Positions 55,726 through 64,000 of a stretch of 64,000 nt of DNA are shown piece after piece. Under the pieces are notes generated by a model, which worked only from the letters and a program-made list of their open reading frames with translations, did no database searches and was not told the origin of the DNA. Numbering within the stretch: position 1 is the stretch's first letter; the number at the start of each line of letters is the position of its first letter. The position numbers and the translations under genes are program-made. Source of the DNA: Thiorhodospira sibirica ATCC 700588 (lineage in GTDB: Bacteria; Pseudomonadota; Gammaproteobacteria; Ectothiorhodospirales; Ectothiorhodospiraceae); contig NZ_MU255056.1 of NCBI RefSeq assembly GCF_000227725.2, forward strand, positions 306,088-370,087. The letters run 5' to 3'.

Positions 55726-56372
55726 TCAGCGAAAATCATATCGCGGAACTGGAACATGCCTTGCTGGCGCGGGCGCGCAACCTTGCCCAGGAATATCTGG
55801 GGCGGGCGGATACTGGGCGCGAGCAGATCATCCGTGATACCAACTATCATCTGCGTCTGCGCGAAGAGCGCGAGATGCTGGCGGCCAAAAGTTTAGGCGA
55901 TCGTACCTATCGCCAGTTGACCCAGGCCGGTGAGTTGCAGCTACAGGCCGATATGGACCGGCTACGCTTTGCCCTGATTCAGGGGGTGATGCTCTCGGCA
56001 CTTGAGGAAATCAAGCAATTTACCCGTGATGAACAGCGCTATCTACCGGTACTTGGCCAGTTTTTGGCACGCAGCGCCCAGGCCATTGAGGATAAACCGC
56101 TGATTGTGCGGGTGAATGCAGCGGATCATAAACGCCTGAACAAGCGTTGGGAGAGCTGGAGCGCCGAATATGTGCCACACCGTCAGGTAACGCTGGATGA
56201 AGAGACGCTGGATTGCATCGGCGGGCTGGTGGTGCAGGATGAGGCCGGGCGTGAGCGCATTGATCAAACCTTTGAAGGTCGTCTGGAGCGTCTGGAAATG
56301 GCAGTACAGCAAGTGGCAGTGCAGCGATTATTTGCGACGCTGCCGGAGGCCGGAGGGCTTTTGAATGGCTAA
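55722..56372 (+). CDS. V/A-type ATPase subunit E
   Basis: Subunit E forms the peripheral stalk. The 216-residue product is a long charged helix in its first half (about 1-100), then a globular part with LIVRVNAADHKRLNKRW, GGLVVQDEAGRERIDQTFEG and RLERLEMAVQQ, the usual E-subunit signature. The start is GTG at 55722, overlapping the F stop. It overlaps subunit A by eight bases. Confidence 0.85.
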   Translation: MISENHIAELEHALLARARNLAQEYLGRADTGREQIIRDTNYHLRLREEREMLAAKSLGDRTYRQLTQAGELQLQADMDRLRFALIQGVMLSALEEIKQFTRDEQRYLPVLGQFLARSAQAIEDKPLIVRVNAADHKRLNKRWESWSAEYVPHRQVTLDEETLDCIGGLVVQDEAGRERIDQTFEGRLERLEMAVQQVAVQRLFATLPEAGGLLNG

Positions 56373-58155
56373 GGTGGTAGATATCAATGGCCCGATTGTG
56401 ATTGTGCATCTGCCGGAGGTCTTGATCGGTGAGCAGGTGCGCCTCGGCGAGCTGGGCCTGTTGGGCGAAGTGATCGGACGCGAGCAGGAATGCGCAGTGG
56501 TGCAGGTCTATGAATCCACCGAAGCGCTGCGCCCCGGTGAATCGGTGGAGGCGCTGGGACATCCCTTGTCGGTGGAATTGGGCCCCGGCTTACTGGGGCA
56601 GATTCTGGACGGAATTCAGCGCCCGCTGACCGCCATTGCCGCCCAAAGTGGCGATTTTATCGGGCGTGGCGTACATCCCCCGGCGCTGGATCGGGAGAAG
56701 CGCTGGCCATTTGTCCCCAATCCGCTGCTCAAGACCGGCCAACGCATTCAGGGCGGGCAAGCGCTGGGCACGGTGCGCGAAACCCAAAGTATTGAGCATC
56801 GCATTCTGGTTCCGCCGGACATTGACGGCGAACTGCTGGAACTGGCACCGCAAGGCGACTATACCATTGAGGAAATCGCGGCACGGGTACAGGATAGCAA
56901 AGGCCAGATCCACTCCTTGCGCTTTTACCAGCGCTGGCCGGTGCGCAAACCGCGCCCCTATCTGCGCCGCAGTGCTGTGGGCAAGCCTCTGCTCACCGGG
57001 CAGCGCGTACTGGATACTTTCTTCCCGCTGATCAAAGGCGGGAAAGCCGCCGTACCGGGCCCCTTCGGAGCGGGCAAAACCATGGTGCAGCAGCAGATTG
57101 CCCGCTGGTCTAATGCCGATATCGTGATCTATGTCGGCTGCGGCGAACGCGGCAACGAACTGGTGGACATTCTCGAAACCTTCCCCGAACTGATTGATCC
57201 GCATACGGGTCGCTCGCTGATGGAGCGCACCCTGCTGGTGGCCAATACCTCGAATATGCCGGTGGTGGCGCGGGAGGCCTCGATTTATGTGGGCGTAACG
57301 ATGGCCGAATACTACCGCGACCAGGGCTATGATGTGGTGATGGTGGCGGATTCCACCTCCCGCTGGGCAGAGGCTTTGCGCGAGGTCAGCGGGCGGCTGG
57401 GACAAATGCCAGTGGAGGAAGGCTATCCGGCCTATCTGGCCTCACGGCTGGCGGCGTTTTATGAGCGGGCCGGGTGCGTGGATCTGCTCGGCGGCGAGGG
57501 CAGTGGTTCTGTCACGCTGATTGGCGCGGTTTCCCCGCCCGGCGGTGATTTTTCCGAACCCGTGACCAGCCACACCAAAGAGATCATTCAAACCTTCTGG
57601 GCCTTGTCCAAAGAACTGGCCGATGCCCGTCACTATCCCTCCGTGGACTGGGCTGACAGCTTTTCGGGCTATATTCAGGATGCCGCCGCGTGGTGGTCGG
57701 AATCCGTGGATACTCGCTGGGAACGCCTGCGCGCCGAAGCCTTGGGGATTTTGTCGCGGGCTGATGAACTGGCGCGCATTGTCAATCTGGTTGGCCCCGA
57801 GGCGCTGTCTTCACAGCAACGCTGGGAACTGGCCGGGGCGCAGGTGATTCGCGAGGGCTTTTTGCAGCAAAGCGCCCTGGATGAGATCGACAGCTACTGC
57901 TCGCCGCAAAAGCAATTTCGCCTGCTGGAGCTATTGCTCAATCTTTATCAGCGCGGCCAGCGTCTGTTGGCCCAAGGGGCTTCCGTGCAGCGCCTGCTGG
58001 AATTGCCCCTGCTGGCCACGGCCAAGCGCCTCAAGAGTCAATACAGCAGCGAGCAGCTTGATGAGATGAATGCCTTTGCGCAAGAGATTGACGACATCTT
58101 CAGCGCACTGGATCAGGAATATCTCGCTGTCCCGGTGAAACAGCCCGCCGCATAG
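56365..58155 (+). CDS. V/A-type ATPase catalytic subunit A
   Basis: Subunit A binds and hydrolyses (or makes) ATP. The 596-residue length and the non-homologous insert after the N-terminal barrel (about 95-190) are typical of V/A-type A subunits and not of F-type beta. The P-loop GPFGAGKT is at 232-239, with [17 protein letters not shown] and [20 protein letters not shown] following. All catalytic motifs are intact. GGAGG lies eight bases before its ATG, inside the end of subunit E. Confidence 0.94.
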   Translation: MAKVVDINGPIVIVHLPEVLIGEQVRLGELGLLGEVIGREQECAVVQVYESTEALRPGESVEALGHPLSVELGPGLLGQILDGIQRPLTAIAAQSGDFIGRGVHPPALDREKRWPFVPNPLLKTGQRIQGGQALGTVRETQSIEHRILVPPDIDGELLELAPQGDYTIEEIAARVQDSKGQIHSLRFYQRWPVRKPRPYLRRSAVGKPLLTGQRVLDTFFPLIKGGKAAVPGPFGAGKTMVQQQIARWSNADIVIYVGCGERGNELVDILETFPELIDPHTGRSLMERTLLVANTSNMPVVAREASIYVGVTMAEYYRDQGYDVVMVADSTSRWAEALREVSGRLGQMPVEEGYPAYLASRLAAFYERAGCVDLLGGEGSGSVTLIGAVSPPGGDFSEPVTSHTKEIIQTFWALSKELADARHYPSVDWADSFSGYIQDAAAWWSESVDTRWERLRAEALGILSRADELARIVNLVGPEALSSQQRWELAGAQVIREGFLQQSALDEIDSYCSPQKQFRLLELLLNLYQRGQRLLAQGASVQRLLELPLLATAKRLKSQYSSEQLDEMNAFAQEIDDIFSALDQEYLAVPVKQPAA

Positions 58156-58166
58156 AGGTTTTTTTC

Positions 58167-59585
58167 ATGAGAGAAAAAGAATACCGTTACGCCAGCGCCG
58201 CCCGTGGTGGCCTGCTGTTTATGAAAGGCTTGAGCGGGGTGCGCAATGGGGATCGCGTGCAGGTGCGCGATCATCAGGGACAGGTGCGCAATGGGCAGGT
58301 GATCCGCACCACCACCGAGATGGTGCTGATCCAGGTCTTTGAGGGTACTGACGGACTGGACTTGGAGCGCACTTGGGTGCGTTTTCTCGAAGAACCCTTC
58401 GAGGTCACGCTCTCACCGGCCATTCTTGGGCGCATCTTTAATGGCGTGGGCAAGCCGCGTGATGGCCGCCCGGCCTTGATCAGCCAGACCAAACGCAATG
58501 TCAACGGCTCGGCGGTCAATCCGGCGGCGCGGGCCTATCCCAAGGAATTCATCCAGACCGGACTTTCCGGCATTGACGGCCTCAATTCCCTGGTACGCGG
58601 GCAAAAGCTGCCGGTGTTTTCCGGCTCAGGTCTGCCGCATAACCGCCTGGTCGCGCAACTGGTGCGCCAGGCCAAGCTCCCCGGCGAGGAAAGCAATTTT
58701 GCCGTGGTTTTCGCTGCGATGGGCATCTCCCATGCCGATGAGCGCTTTTTCCGCCAAAGCTTTGAATCCAGCGGCGTCTTGCGCAACGTGGTGATGTTCA
58801 CCAATCTGGCCGATGATCCGCCGATTGAACGCCTGATCCTGCCGCGCACCGCGCTGACCGTGGCTGAATATCTGGCCTTTGATCTGGATTTGCATGTGCT
58901 GGTGGTGATCACCGACATGACCCATTATGCCGAGGCGCTGCGCGAAGTCGCTACCGCCAAGGGCGATGTCCCCTCACGCAAAGGCTATCCGGGGTATCTG
59001 TATTCCGATCTGGCCGAAATCTACGAACGCGCCGGACGGATTCGCGACCGCCACGGCTCCATCACCATGGTGCCGGTGTTATCCATGCCCTCAGACGACA
59101 TCACCCATCCCATCCCCGATTTGACCGGCTACATCACCGAGGGGCAAATCGTGCTCTCGCGTGAATTACACGGCCAGGGCATCTACCCACCGATCCATGT
59201 GCCGCCCTCTTTATCGCGCCTGATGAAAGACGGCATCGGCGCACAATACACCCGCGACGACCACGCCCGCGTCGCCAGCCAGCTCTACGCCTCCTACGCC
59301 CGGGCGCTGGAAGTGCGCAATCTGGCCTCCATTGTCGGCGCCGAAGAACTGTCCCAGCGCGACCGCCAATACATGGACTTCGCCAAACTGTTTGAACGCC
59401 GCTTCATCGGCCAGGGCGAAGAGCAAGACCGCTCCATCATCGAAACCCTGGAAATTGCCTGGGAGGTCTTATCCTTGTTGCCCCCCAGCGAACTCACCCG
59501 CGTCAGCGAGGCCGATCTGGCCCGTTCGCATAACTGGAGCGAAGACCGCAGCCCGGCAAGCGATAGCGAGGCCCTGGTCGCATGA
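58167..59585 (+). CDS. V/A-type ATPase subunit B
   Basis: Subunit B is the non-catalytic partner of subunit A in the hexamer. The 472-residue product has YASAARGGLLFMKGLSGVR, SGIDGLNSLVRGQKLPVFSG without a functional P-loop, and the ADLAEIYERAGRI-type stretch RAGRIRDRHGSITMVPVLSM. AGAGG lies six bases before the ATG. Its stop overlaps the subunit D start as ATGA. Confidence 0.93.
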   Translation: MREKEYRYASAARGGLLFMKGLSGVRNGDRVQVRDHQGQVRNGQVIRTTTEMVLIQVFEGTDGLDLERTWVRFLEEPFEVTLSPAILGRIFNGVGKPRDGRPALISQTKRNVNGSAVNPAARAYPKEFIQTGLSGIDGLNSLVRGQKLPVFSGSGLPHNRLVAQLVRQAKLPGEESNFAVVFAAMGISHADERFFRQSFESSGVLRNVVMFTNLADDPPIERLILPRTALTVAEYLAFDLDLHVLVVITDMTHYAEALREVATAKGDVPSRKGYPGYLYSDLAEIYERAGRIRDRHGSITMVPVLSMPSDDITHPIPDLTGYITEGQIVLSRELHGQGIYPPIHVPPSLSRLMKDGIGAQYTRDDHARVASQLYASYARALEVRNLASIVGAEELSQRDRQYMDFAKLFERRFIGQGEEQDRSIIETLEIAWEVLSLLPPSELTRVSEADLARSHNWSEDRSPASDSEALVA

Positions 59586-60217
59586 GCCGCCGCCTGAAAA
59601 TCTCCCCGACCAAAAGCGCCCTGCTGCAAACCAAACGCCAACTGGTATTTTTACAGCAGGGACATGATCTGCTGGAACGCAAGCGTGAACTGCTCACCCG
59701 CCTGGTCTATGAACATCTGGCCGAATACCGCCGCCTGCGCAACGAAACCCGCGAAAAGCTGGCCGAAGCCTATCACTGGCTGGCCATCTGTCAAATGCGC
59801 ATGGGCGGTCGTCGCCTGCGCCAGGCTGCCACGGGCTTGCAACCCGCCTTAAAGGTACGCATCCTGCCGCGCAGCAATCTGGGCGTGGAATACCCCTCGG
59901 TGCAGGTCGAAACCTGCCCACTCAAACCCGTGGGCCTCATGTGGACCGACTCAAGCTTTGACGAAACCCGCCTCAAACTGCAAGAAGCCGCCGTCATGCT
60001 CGCCCGCCTGGCCGAGTCGGAAACCTCACTGTGGCGCCTGTTAAAAGAACAGCGCAAAACTCAAAAGCGGGTCAACGCCCTCAAATACAACATCATCCCG
60101 CGCTATCAGGCCACCGTGCGCTTCATTCAGGGCAGCCTGGAAGAAGATGAACGCAACACCCTGTTTCAGATCAAACAACTCCACGCCCAACGCGAAGACG
60201 CCAACCACACCGTTTGA
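59582..60217 (+). CDS. V/A-type ATPase subunit D
   Basis: Subunit D is the central shaft of the rotor, similar in role to F-type gamma. The 211-residue product has the characteristic start ISPTKSALLQTKRQLVFLQQ and long N- and C-terminal helices (NALKYNIIPRYQATVRFIQ). It closes the operon; no subunit C or I gene follows. A repeat copy lies beyond it. Confidence 0.9.
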   Translation: MSRRLKISPTKSALLQTKRQLVFLQQGHDLLERKRELLTRLVYEHLAEYRRLRNETREKLAEAYHWLAICQMRMGGRRLRQAATGLQPALKVRILPRSNLGVEYPSVQVETCPLKPVGLMWTDSSFDETRLKLQEAAVMLARLAESETSLWRLLKEQRKTQKRVNALKYNIIPRYQATVRFIQGSLEEDERNTLFQIKQLHAQREDANHTV

Positions 60218-60251
60218 GCCGATAAAAATCCCGGCCGCCGCGCCAGCCTAT

Positions 60252-60310
60252 GGGAGTGCGGAGCAGCCTTTCGAGCAAGGCCATAAAAACGCCACACAGC
60301 AGCTGCTGTG
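60252..60310. repeat. Dispersed repeat copy and palindrome before dnaA
   Basis: GGGAGTGCGGAGCAGC (60252-60267) is a copy of the family word with two changes. It is followed by the 16-bp perfect palindrome CACAGCAGCTGCTGTG at 60295-60310. The palindrome could stop transcription from the ATPase operon. Confidence 0.5.
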
Positions 60311-60512
60311 AGCGGTCAGGAATGGATGCCGATCTGTCAGGCCGGGCGCGATGTGCTAGAATTATCCCCTGCAATATACCTGCAGAACCTGTAAGTTTTT
60401 TGCTTCCCAAAGGCTTTGGGATTGCTCATAAATATCAAGATCTTTGCCGTCACCCGCTTTCTTTTAGTCTGCAAATGCATGTTTTTAAAGTAAAAATTGA
60501 AATATCTCAGGC

Positions 60513-60521
60513 TGTAGATAA
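60513..60521 (-). promoter_or_regulatory. DnaA-box-like site upstream of dnaA
   Basis: TGTAGATAA at 60513-60521 is the reverse complement of TTATCTACA, one base from the DnaA box TTATCCACA. A weaker TTATCCCCT is at 60362-60370. The surrounding 60370-60540 is AT-rich. DnaA autoregulation of its own gene would explain a single good site; there are too few boxes to call this an origin. Confidence 0.4.
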
Positions 60522-60631
60522 GTACACGCCTAAGTATTAGACTTCCTACCTTCCCAAAACCGCCCAAACTGTTTGGCTTGTCTGACCCTCGCGTTGACAG
60601 GTCCTGGGATATTATTCTCCGGAGTCGCACC

Positions 60632-62002
60632 GTGCCTGGTAATTCGCTGTGGCAGCAATGCATTGCTCGGTTGGAGCGTGAACTGTCCGACCAGCAATTG
60701 AATACCTGGATTCGTCCGCTGCATGCGATTGACGAGGAGGATACTGTGCGCTTGCTGGCGCCCAATCGCTTTGTGCTGGACTGGGTGCGCAAACATTTTT
60801 TTGCCCGCATTGAGACCTTGATCAACGAGTGTGCAGATGGCCGGACGCTGCGGGTACAGCTGGAAGTCGGCAGCCAGCGGGCGGGGGCTGGCAAAAATGG
60901 CGCTGAGCGCACCACGCCGCTCAAAAAAGCCAACGGCAAGCGCCATAGCATCACCCAGCTCAGCACGCCAGCCAGCCAATTTACCAATAATCTCAACCCG
61001 AACTATACCTTTGATAATTTTGTGGAAGGGAAGTCCAACCAGCTGGCGCGGGCGGCGAGTCAGCAAGTCGCTGATGCGCATGGCAAGGCCTATAACCCGA
61101 TGTTTATTTACGGGGGCGTGGGTCTGGGCAAAACCCACCTGATGCACGCGATTGGCAATGATATTTTGCAGCGCAATACCACGGCCCGCGTGGTCTATCT
61201 GCATTCGGAACGCTTTGTCGCGGATATGATCAAGGCCCTGCAACATAATCTGATGAACGATTTTAAGCGCTATTATCGTTCGGCGGATGCCTTATTGATT
61301 GATGATATTCAGTTTTTTGCCGGCAAGGAGCGTTCGCAGGAAGAGTTTTTTCATACCTTCAATGCGCTGATGGAAGGCCATCATCAGGTGATTATTGCCT
61401 GTGATCGTTTCCCCAATGAGGTCAACGGCCTGGAGGAACGACTCAAGTCGCGCTTTGGCTGGGGGTTGACGGTGGCGATTACTCCGCCGGAACTTGACAC
61501 CCGTATCGCCATTTTGCAAAACAAGGCCCAGCAGGCCGGGCTCAAATTGCCCAACGAGGTCGCTTATTTCATGGCCAAGCGCATTCGTGCCAATATTCGT
61601 GAGCTGGAAGGGGCATTACGGCGTATTCTGGCCAGTGCGCAGTTTAGCGGAAAACCCGTCGATCTGGCCTTTGCCAAGGAAGCCCTGCGCGACATGCTCA
61701 GCGCCCAGGAACATCTGGTTTCGATTGAAAACATTCAAAAAATCGTATCGGATTATTACAAGGTATCCATCGCTGACATGGTTTCCAGCAAGCGCACACG
61801 GGCCATCAGCCGCCCCCGGCAGATGTGCATGGCTCTGGCCAAGGAGCTGACCACCAACAGCCTGCCGCAGATTGGCCGCTCCTTTGGCGGACGCGATCAC
61901 ACCACGGTGTTATATGCCTGTCGCAAGGTTAATGAGCTGCGCAAGGCTGATCAGGAAGTCGATGAGGCATTCAATACCCTGTTGCAGAGACTGTCGGGCT
62001 AG
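60632..62002 (+). CDS. dnaA: Chromosomal replication initiator DnaA
   Basis: DnaA opens the chromosomal origin. The product is 456 residues from GTG 60632, with GGAG nine bases upstream and the normal family opening SLWQQCIARLERELSDQQLN. An in-frame TTG at 60578 is less likely. Domain III has Walker A GGVGLGKTHLMHAIGN at about 160-175 and LLIDDIQFF; domain IV has RDHTTVLYACRKV near 420. dnaN and recF do not follow; hpnD does, which is unusual. Confidence 0.96.
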   Translation: MPGNSLWQQCIARLERELSDQQLNTWIRPLHAIDEEDTVRLLAPNRFVLDWVRKHFFARIETLINECADGRTLRVQLEVGSQRAGAGKNGAERTTPLKKANGKRHSITQLSTPASQFTNNLNPNYTFDNFVEGKSNQLARAASQQVADAHGKAYNPMFIYGGVGLGKTHLMHAIGNDILQRNTTARVVYLHSERFVADMIKALQHNLMNDFKRYYRSADALLIDDIQFFAGKERSQEEFFHTFNALMEGHHQVIIACDRFPNEVNGLEERLKSRFGWGLTVAITPPELDTRIAILQNKAQQAGLKLPNEVAYFMAKRIRANIRELEGALRRILASAQFSGKPVDLAFAKEALRDMLSAQEHLVSIENIQKIVSDYYKVSIADMVSSKRTRAISRPRQMCMALAKELTTNSLPQIGRSFGGRDHTTVLYACRKVNELRKADQEVDEAFNTLLQRLSG

Positions 62003-62262
62003 CGGGCGCGGATGGAATCAGATAGGCAGGGCTTCTGATAGCGCTACGCGTGATGCTGGATGTCCGATCATGCCCATGCCTGCTAAAATGCCCTGCAAAC
62101 CATTTAGAACGCATATAGTGAGGATATTTGTGCGTCAAGCACTGGCCCGGTTTATCTCCAGGCCTATGCAGGACGTATCACCCGCCCCCATGCCGATCCG
62201 CCCGGAATGTTTTCCAGCGGACGGTTTCTTGTTGATCAACGTGTGGAATGCGCGAGATGCCG

Positions 62263-63138
62263 ATGACCCCAGAGCGCTATTGTCAGGAAAAAGCAGCACG
62301 CAGCGGTTCCAGTTTTTATTACAGCTTTTTGTTTTTGCCAGAGCCGCAGCGTTTGGCAATTACGGCCCTGTATGCCTTCTGCCGTGAAGTCGATGATGTG
62401 GTGGATGAAGCCAGCGAGGCCGAGGTGGCCAAATTAAAACTGGCCTGGTGGCGCCATGAAATTGCCAGGGCCTTTTCCGGGGAGCCGTCGCATCCGGTGA
62501 CGCGGGCCTTGCAGACGCCGATCCAGCGCTACCATTTGCCGCTGGAATATTTTCAGGAGATCATCGACGGGATGCAGATGGATCTGGATTATCAGGTCTA
62601 TCCGAGTTTCAAGGAGTTATCTTTATATTGTTACCGGGTGGCCAGTGTGGTCGGCTTGTTGTCGGCAGAAATTTTTGGCTATCAGGACCGCAACACTCAA
62701 GCCTATGCCCGCGATCTGGGCATGGCGATGCAGTTGACCAATATCTTGCGGGATGTGCGCGAGGATGCCCATCGTGGCCGTATCTATATTCCCCTGGATG
62801 AGTTGCAGCGCTATCAACTGAGTATCAGCGACCTGCATCAGGGCAAAACCACCGATAATCTCAGGGCCTTGTTTACCGCACAGGCGGAGCGGGCGCGAGC
62901 GTATTATGCGCAAGCTATGGCGCACCTGCCACGCCAGGACCGCTATGCCCAGCGGAGCGGCTTGATCATGGCCTCGGTGTATCAAAGCCTGCTGGCCGAG
63001 ATTGAAGCGGATGGCTATCGGGTTTTGGAGCAGCGCATCAAACTCACACCCTTGCGCAAATTGTGGATTGCCTGGCGGACCGCCCGTCAGGAATCGCGTC
63101 TCCATCGGCAATTACTCAAAACAGGTCAGCATACATGA
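62263..63138 (+). CDS. hpnD: Presqualene diphosphate synthase HpnD
   Basis: HpnD joins two farnesyl diphosphates to presqualene diphosphate in the HpnCDE squalene route used for hopanoids. The product has about 291 residues. YCQEKAARSGSSFYYSFLFL and CREVDDVVDEASEAEV carry the first aspartate-rich motif, and AMQLTNILRDVREDAHRGRI the second. The ATG at 62263 gives the family start MTPERYC; ATGs at 62248 and 62257 are possible. It overlaps hpnE as ATGA. hpnC is not seen upstream; the 260 bases after dnaA hold no clear gene. Confidence 0.92.
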   Translation: MTPERYCQEKAARSGSSFYYSFLFLPEPQRLAITALYAFCREVDDVVDEASEAEVAKLKLAWWRHEIARAFSGEPSHPVTRALQTPIQRYHLPLEYFQEIIDGMQMDLDYQVYPSFKELSLYCYRVASVVGLLSAEIFGYQDRNTQAYARDLGMAMQLTNILRDVREDAHRGRIYIPLDELQRYQLSISDLHQGKTTDNLRALFTAQAERARAYYAQAMAHLPRQDRYAQRSGLIMASVYQSLLAEIEADGYRVLEQRIKLTPLRKLWIAWRTARQESRLHRQLLKTGQHT

Positions 63139-64000
63139 CACCATGCCACGACAGCCCCTCCTCGGTGCTGATTATCGGTGCTGGCTGGGCTGGCTTAAGT
63201 GCTGCGGTTACACTGGCCCAGCAAAAGATTCCGGTCACCGTGCTGGAGGCGGCGTTACACCCGGGCGGGCGGGCGCGCGGGCTGGAGATGAACGGTGTGC
63301 GGGTGGATAACGGCCAGCATCTGCTGATCGGGGCTTATGAGGCCACCCTGGCGATGCTGCACACCCTGGGCATGGATGAGCGTAAAGCGCTCTTGCGCAT
63401 GCCGCTGGATCTGACCATGCGCTCCCCGCGCCAGGAAGGGATCAATCTGGCCAGCCTGTACCTGCCAGCACCGCTCAATCTTGCCTTTGGTTTACTGCGC
63501 ACCTCGGGCATCCCGTGGCCGGAGCGTTTTGCCGCCTTGGTTGGCCTGGCGCGCCTGATGCGTTGGCACAGCCCCCAGGATTTACCGGTCACGACCTTAT
63601 TGCGGCATCACAAAATCCCCACGCGACTGATTGAGGGCATTTTCAATCCCTTATGTCTGGCCGCGCTGAACACCCACCCCGATATGGCCTCCGGGCAATT
63701 ATTTGCAACCGTTCTGCAGGCCAGTTTCAGCCAGCGGCGGCGCCATTCCGATCTGCTGATTCCACGGCTTGATTTAAGCGCGATGTTTGTAGATCCGGCA
63801 CGGCGCTTTATTGAGCAGCAGGGCGGCCGCTTGCTGACCCGCGCCCGCGTGCGCGCTCTGGATTATCAGGCGGAGCGCGGCTATAGAGTAGTGCTTGATG
63901 ACGGCGAATTTAGCGCCCCACAGGTGATTTTGGCAACGCCTGCGCATATTACCCAGAGCCTGTGTGCGGGCCTGCCTGCCCTGCAAACCTGGGCCACCAA
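63135..64000 (+). CDS. hpnE: Squalene-associated FAD-dependent desaturase HpnE (cut by window end)
   Basis: HpnE converts hydroxysqualene to squalene in the same route. Only the first 288 residues are in the window, with no stop. The FAD motif VLIIGAGWAGLSAAVTLAQQ (about 11-30) is followed by LEAALHPGGRARG and VDNGQHLLIGAYEATL, typical of phytoene-desaturase-like HpnE. Its ATG overlaps the hpnD stop, so both are translated together. Confidence 0.92.
   Translation, partial: MTPCHDSPSSVLIIGAGWAGLSAAVTLAQQKIPVTVLEAALHPGGRARGLEMNGVRVDNGQHLLIGAYEATLAMLHTLGMDERKALLRMPLDLTMRSPRQEGINLASLYLPAPLNLAFGLLRTSGIPWPERFAALVGLARLMRWHSPQDLPVTTLLRHHKIPTRLIEGIFNPLCLAALNTHPDMASGQLFATVLQASFSQRRRHSDLLIPRLDLSAMFVDPARRFIEQQGGRLLTRARVRALDYQAERGYRVVLDDGEFSAPQVILATPAHITQSLCAGLPALQTWAT

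Noticed and set aside
60218-60631. Chromosomal origin next to dnaA
   Set aside because: Only one near-consensus DnaA box and no box cluster were found; AT-richness alone is not enough.
62003-62262. Gene between dnaA and hpnD (frames starting near 62102 or 61872)
   Set aside because: Frames overlap dnaA or hpnD, lack family signatures and have poor starts; the gap is treated as regulatory or empty.

Overview
The window is a chromosomal segment of a Gammaproteobacterium. The evidence is clpS/clpA beside infA, fabA-type anaerobic unsaturated fatty acid synthesis, a gammaproteobacterial DnaA, a PA2779/PA2778-type pair and hopanoid-type squalene genes. GC content looks to be in the mid-50s percent, with several AT-rich or very GC-rich islands. 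No rRNA, tRNA or CRISPR array was seen. The genus cannot be named from this sequence; an autotrophic or sulfur/methane-type lineage with hopanoids is a guess from gene content.

Layout. 1-6.3 kb: mobile-element-like debris, a terminator, infA, clpA-clpS, an SH3 envelope protein, a rhodanese and fabA. 6.3-18.5 kb: ppc-glgA (overlapping stop/start), a chemoreceptor, a P-type cation ATPase, a GlcF-like Fe-S protein and dihydrolipoamide dehydrogenase with a possible attenuator. 18.6-25.5 kb: an HD-GYP phosphodiesterase, small exported proteins, a broken DUF2887 gene split by a 90-bp palindromic repeat, a hemerythrin-like/LivF fusion and a PAS-degenerate GGDEF protein. 25.7-35 kb: O-acetylhomoserine sulfhydrylase, the PA2779/PA2778 pair, a decayed hsdS, mtnA-crcB-crcB, a periplasmic FKBP-rhodanese fusion and a ParA-led operon with two unknown membrane proteins. 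35-40.7 kb: an IS5-family insertion, uvrA, an IS481-like relic and a GC-rich, internally deleted diguanylate-cyclase-like gene that looks acquired. 40.7-50 kb: a CinA-like protein, CcoG, a second chemoreceptor, a GGDEF fragment, a large acyl-CoA-synthetase/GNAT protein and an FGGY sugar-kinase pseudogene. 50-64 kb: aroQ-accB-accC, mnmG, a V/A-type ATPase operon (K-F-E-A-B-D), dnaA and hpnD-hpnE (hpnE runs off the window).

How the genes fit together. Central carbon and lipid functions dominate: PEP carboxylase with glycogen synthase, the biotin carboxylase half of acetyl-CoA carboxylase, fabA and squalene synthesis for hopanoids. Signalling is represented by two chemoreceptors and an intact HD-GYP protein, while three GGDEF-type loci are degenerate or broken. 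A family of short palindromic repeats is scattered through intergenic gaps and has invaded one gene. The most unusual items are the hemerythrin-like/LivF fusion with no normal start codon, the V/A-ATPase operon with no C or I subunit placed between mnmG and dnaA, the ParA/Met-rich membrane-protein operon, the repeat family, and the leader upstream of lpd.
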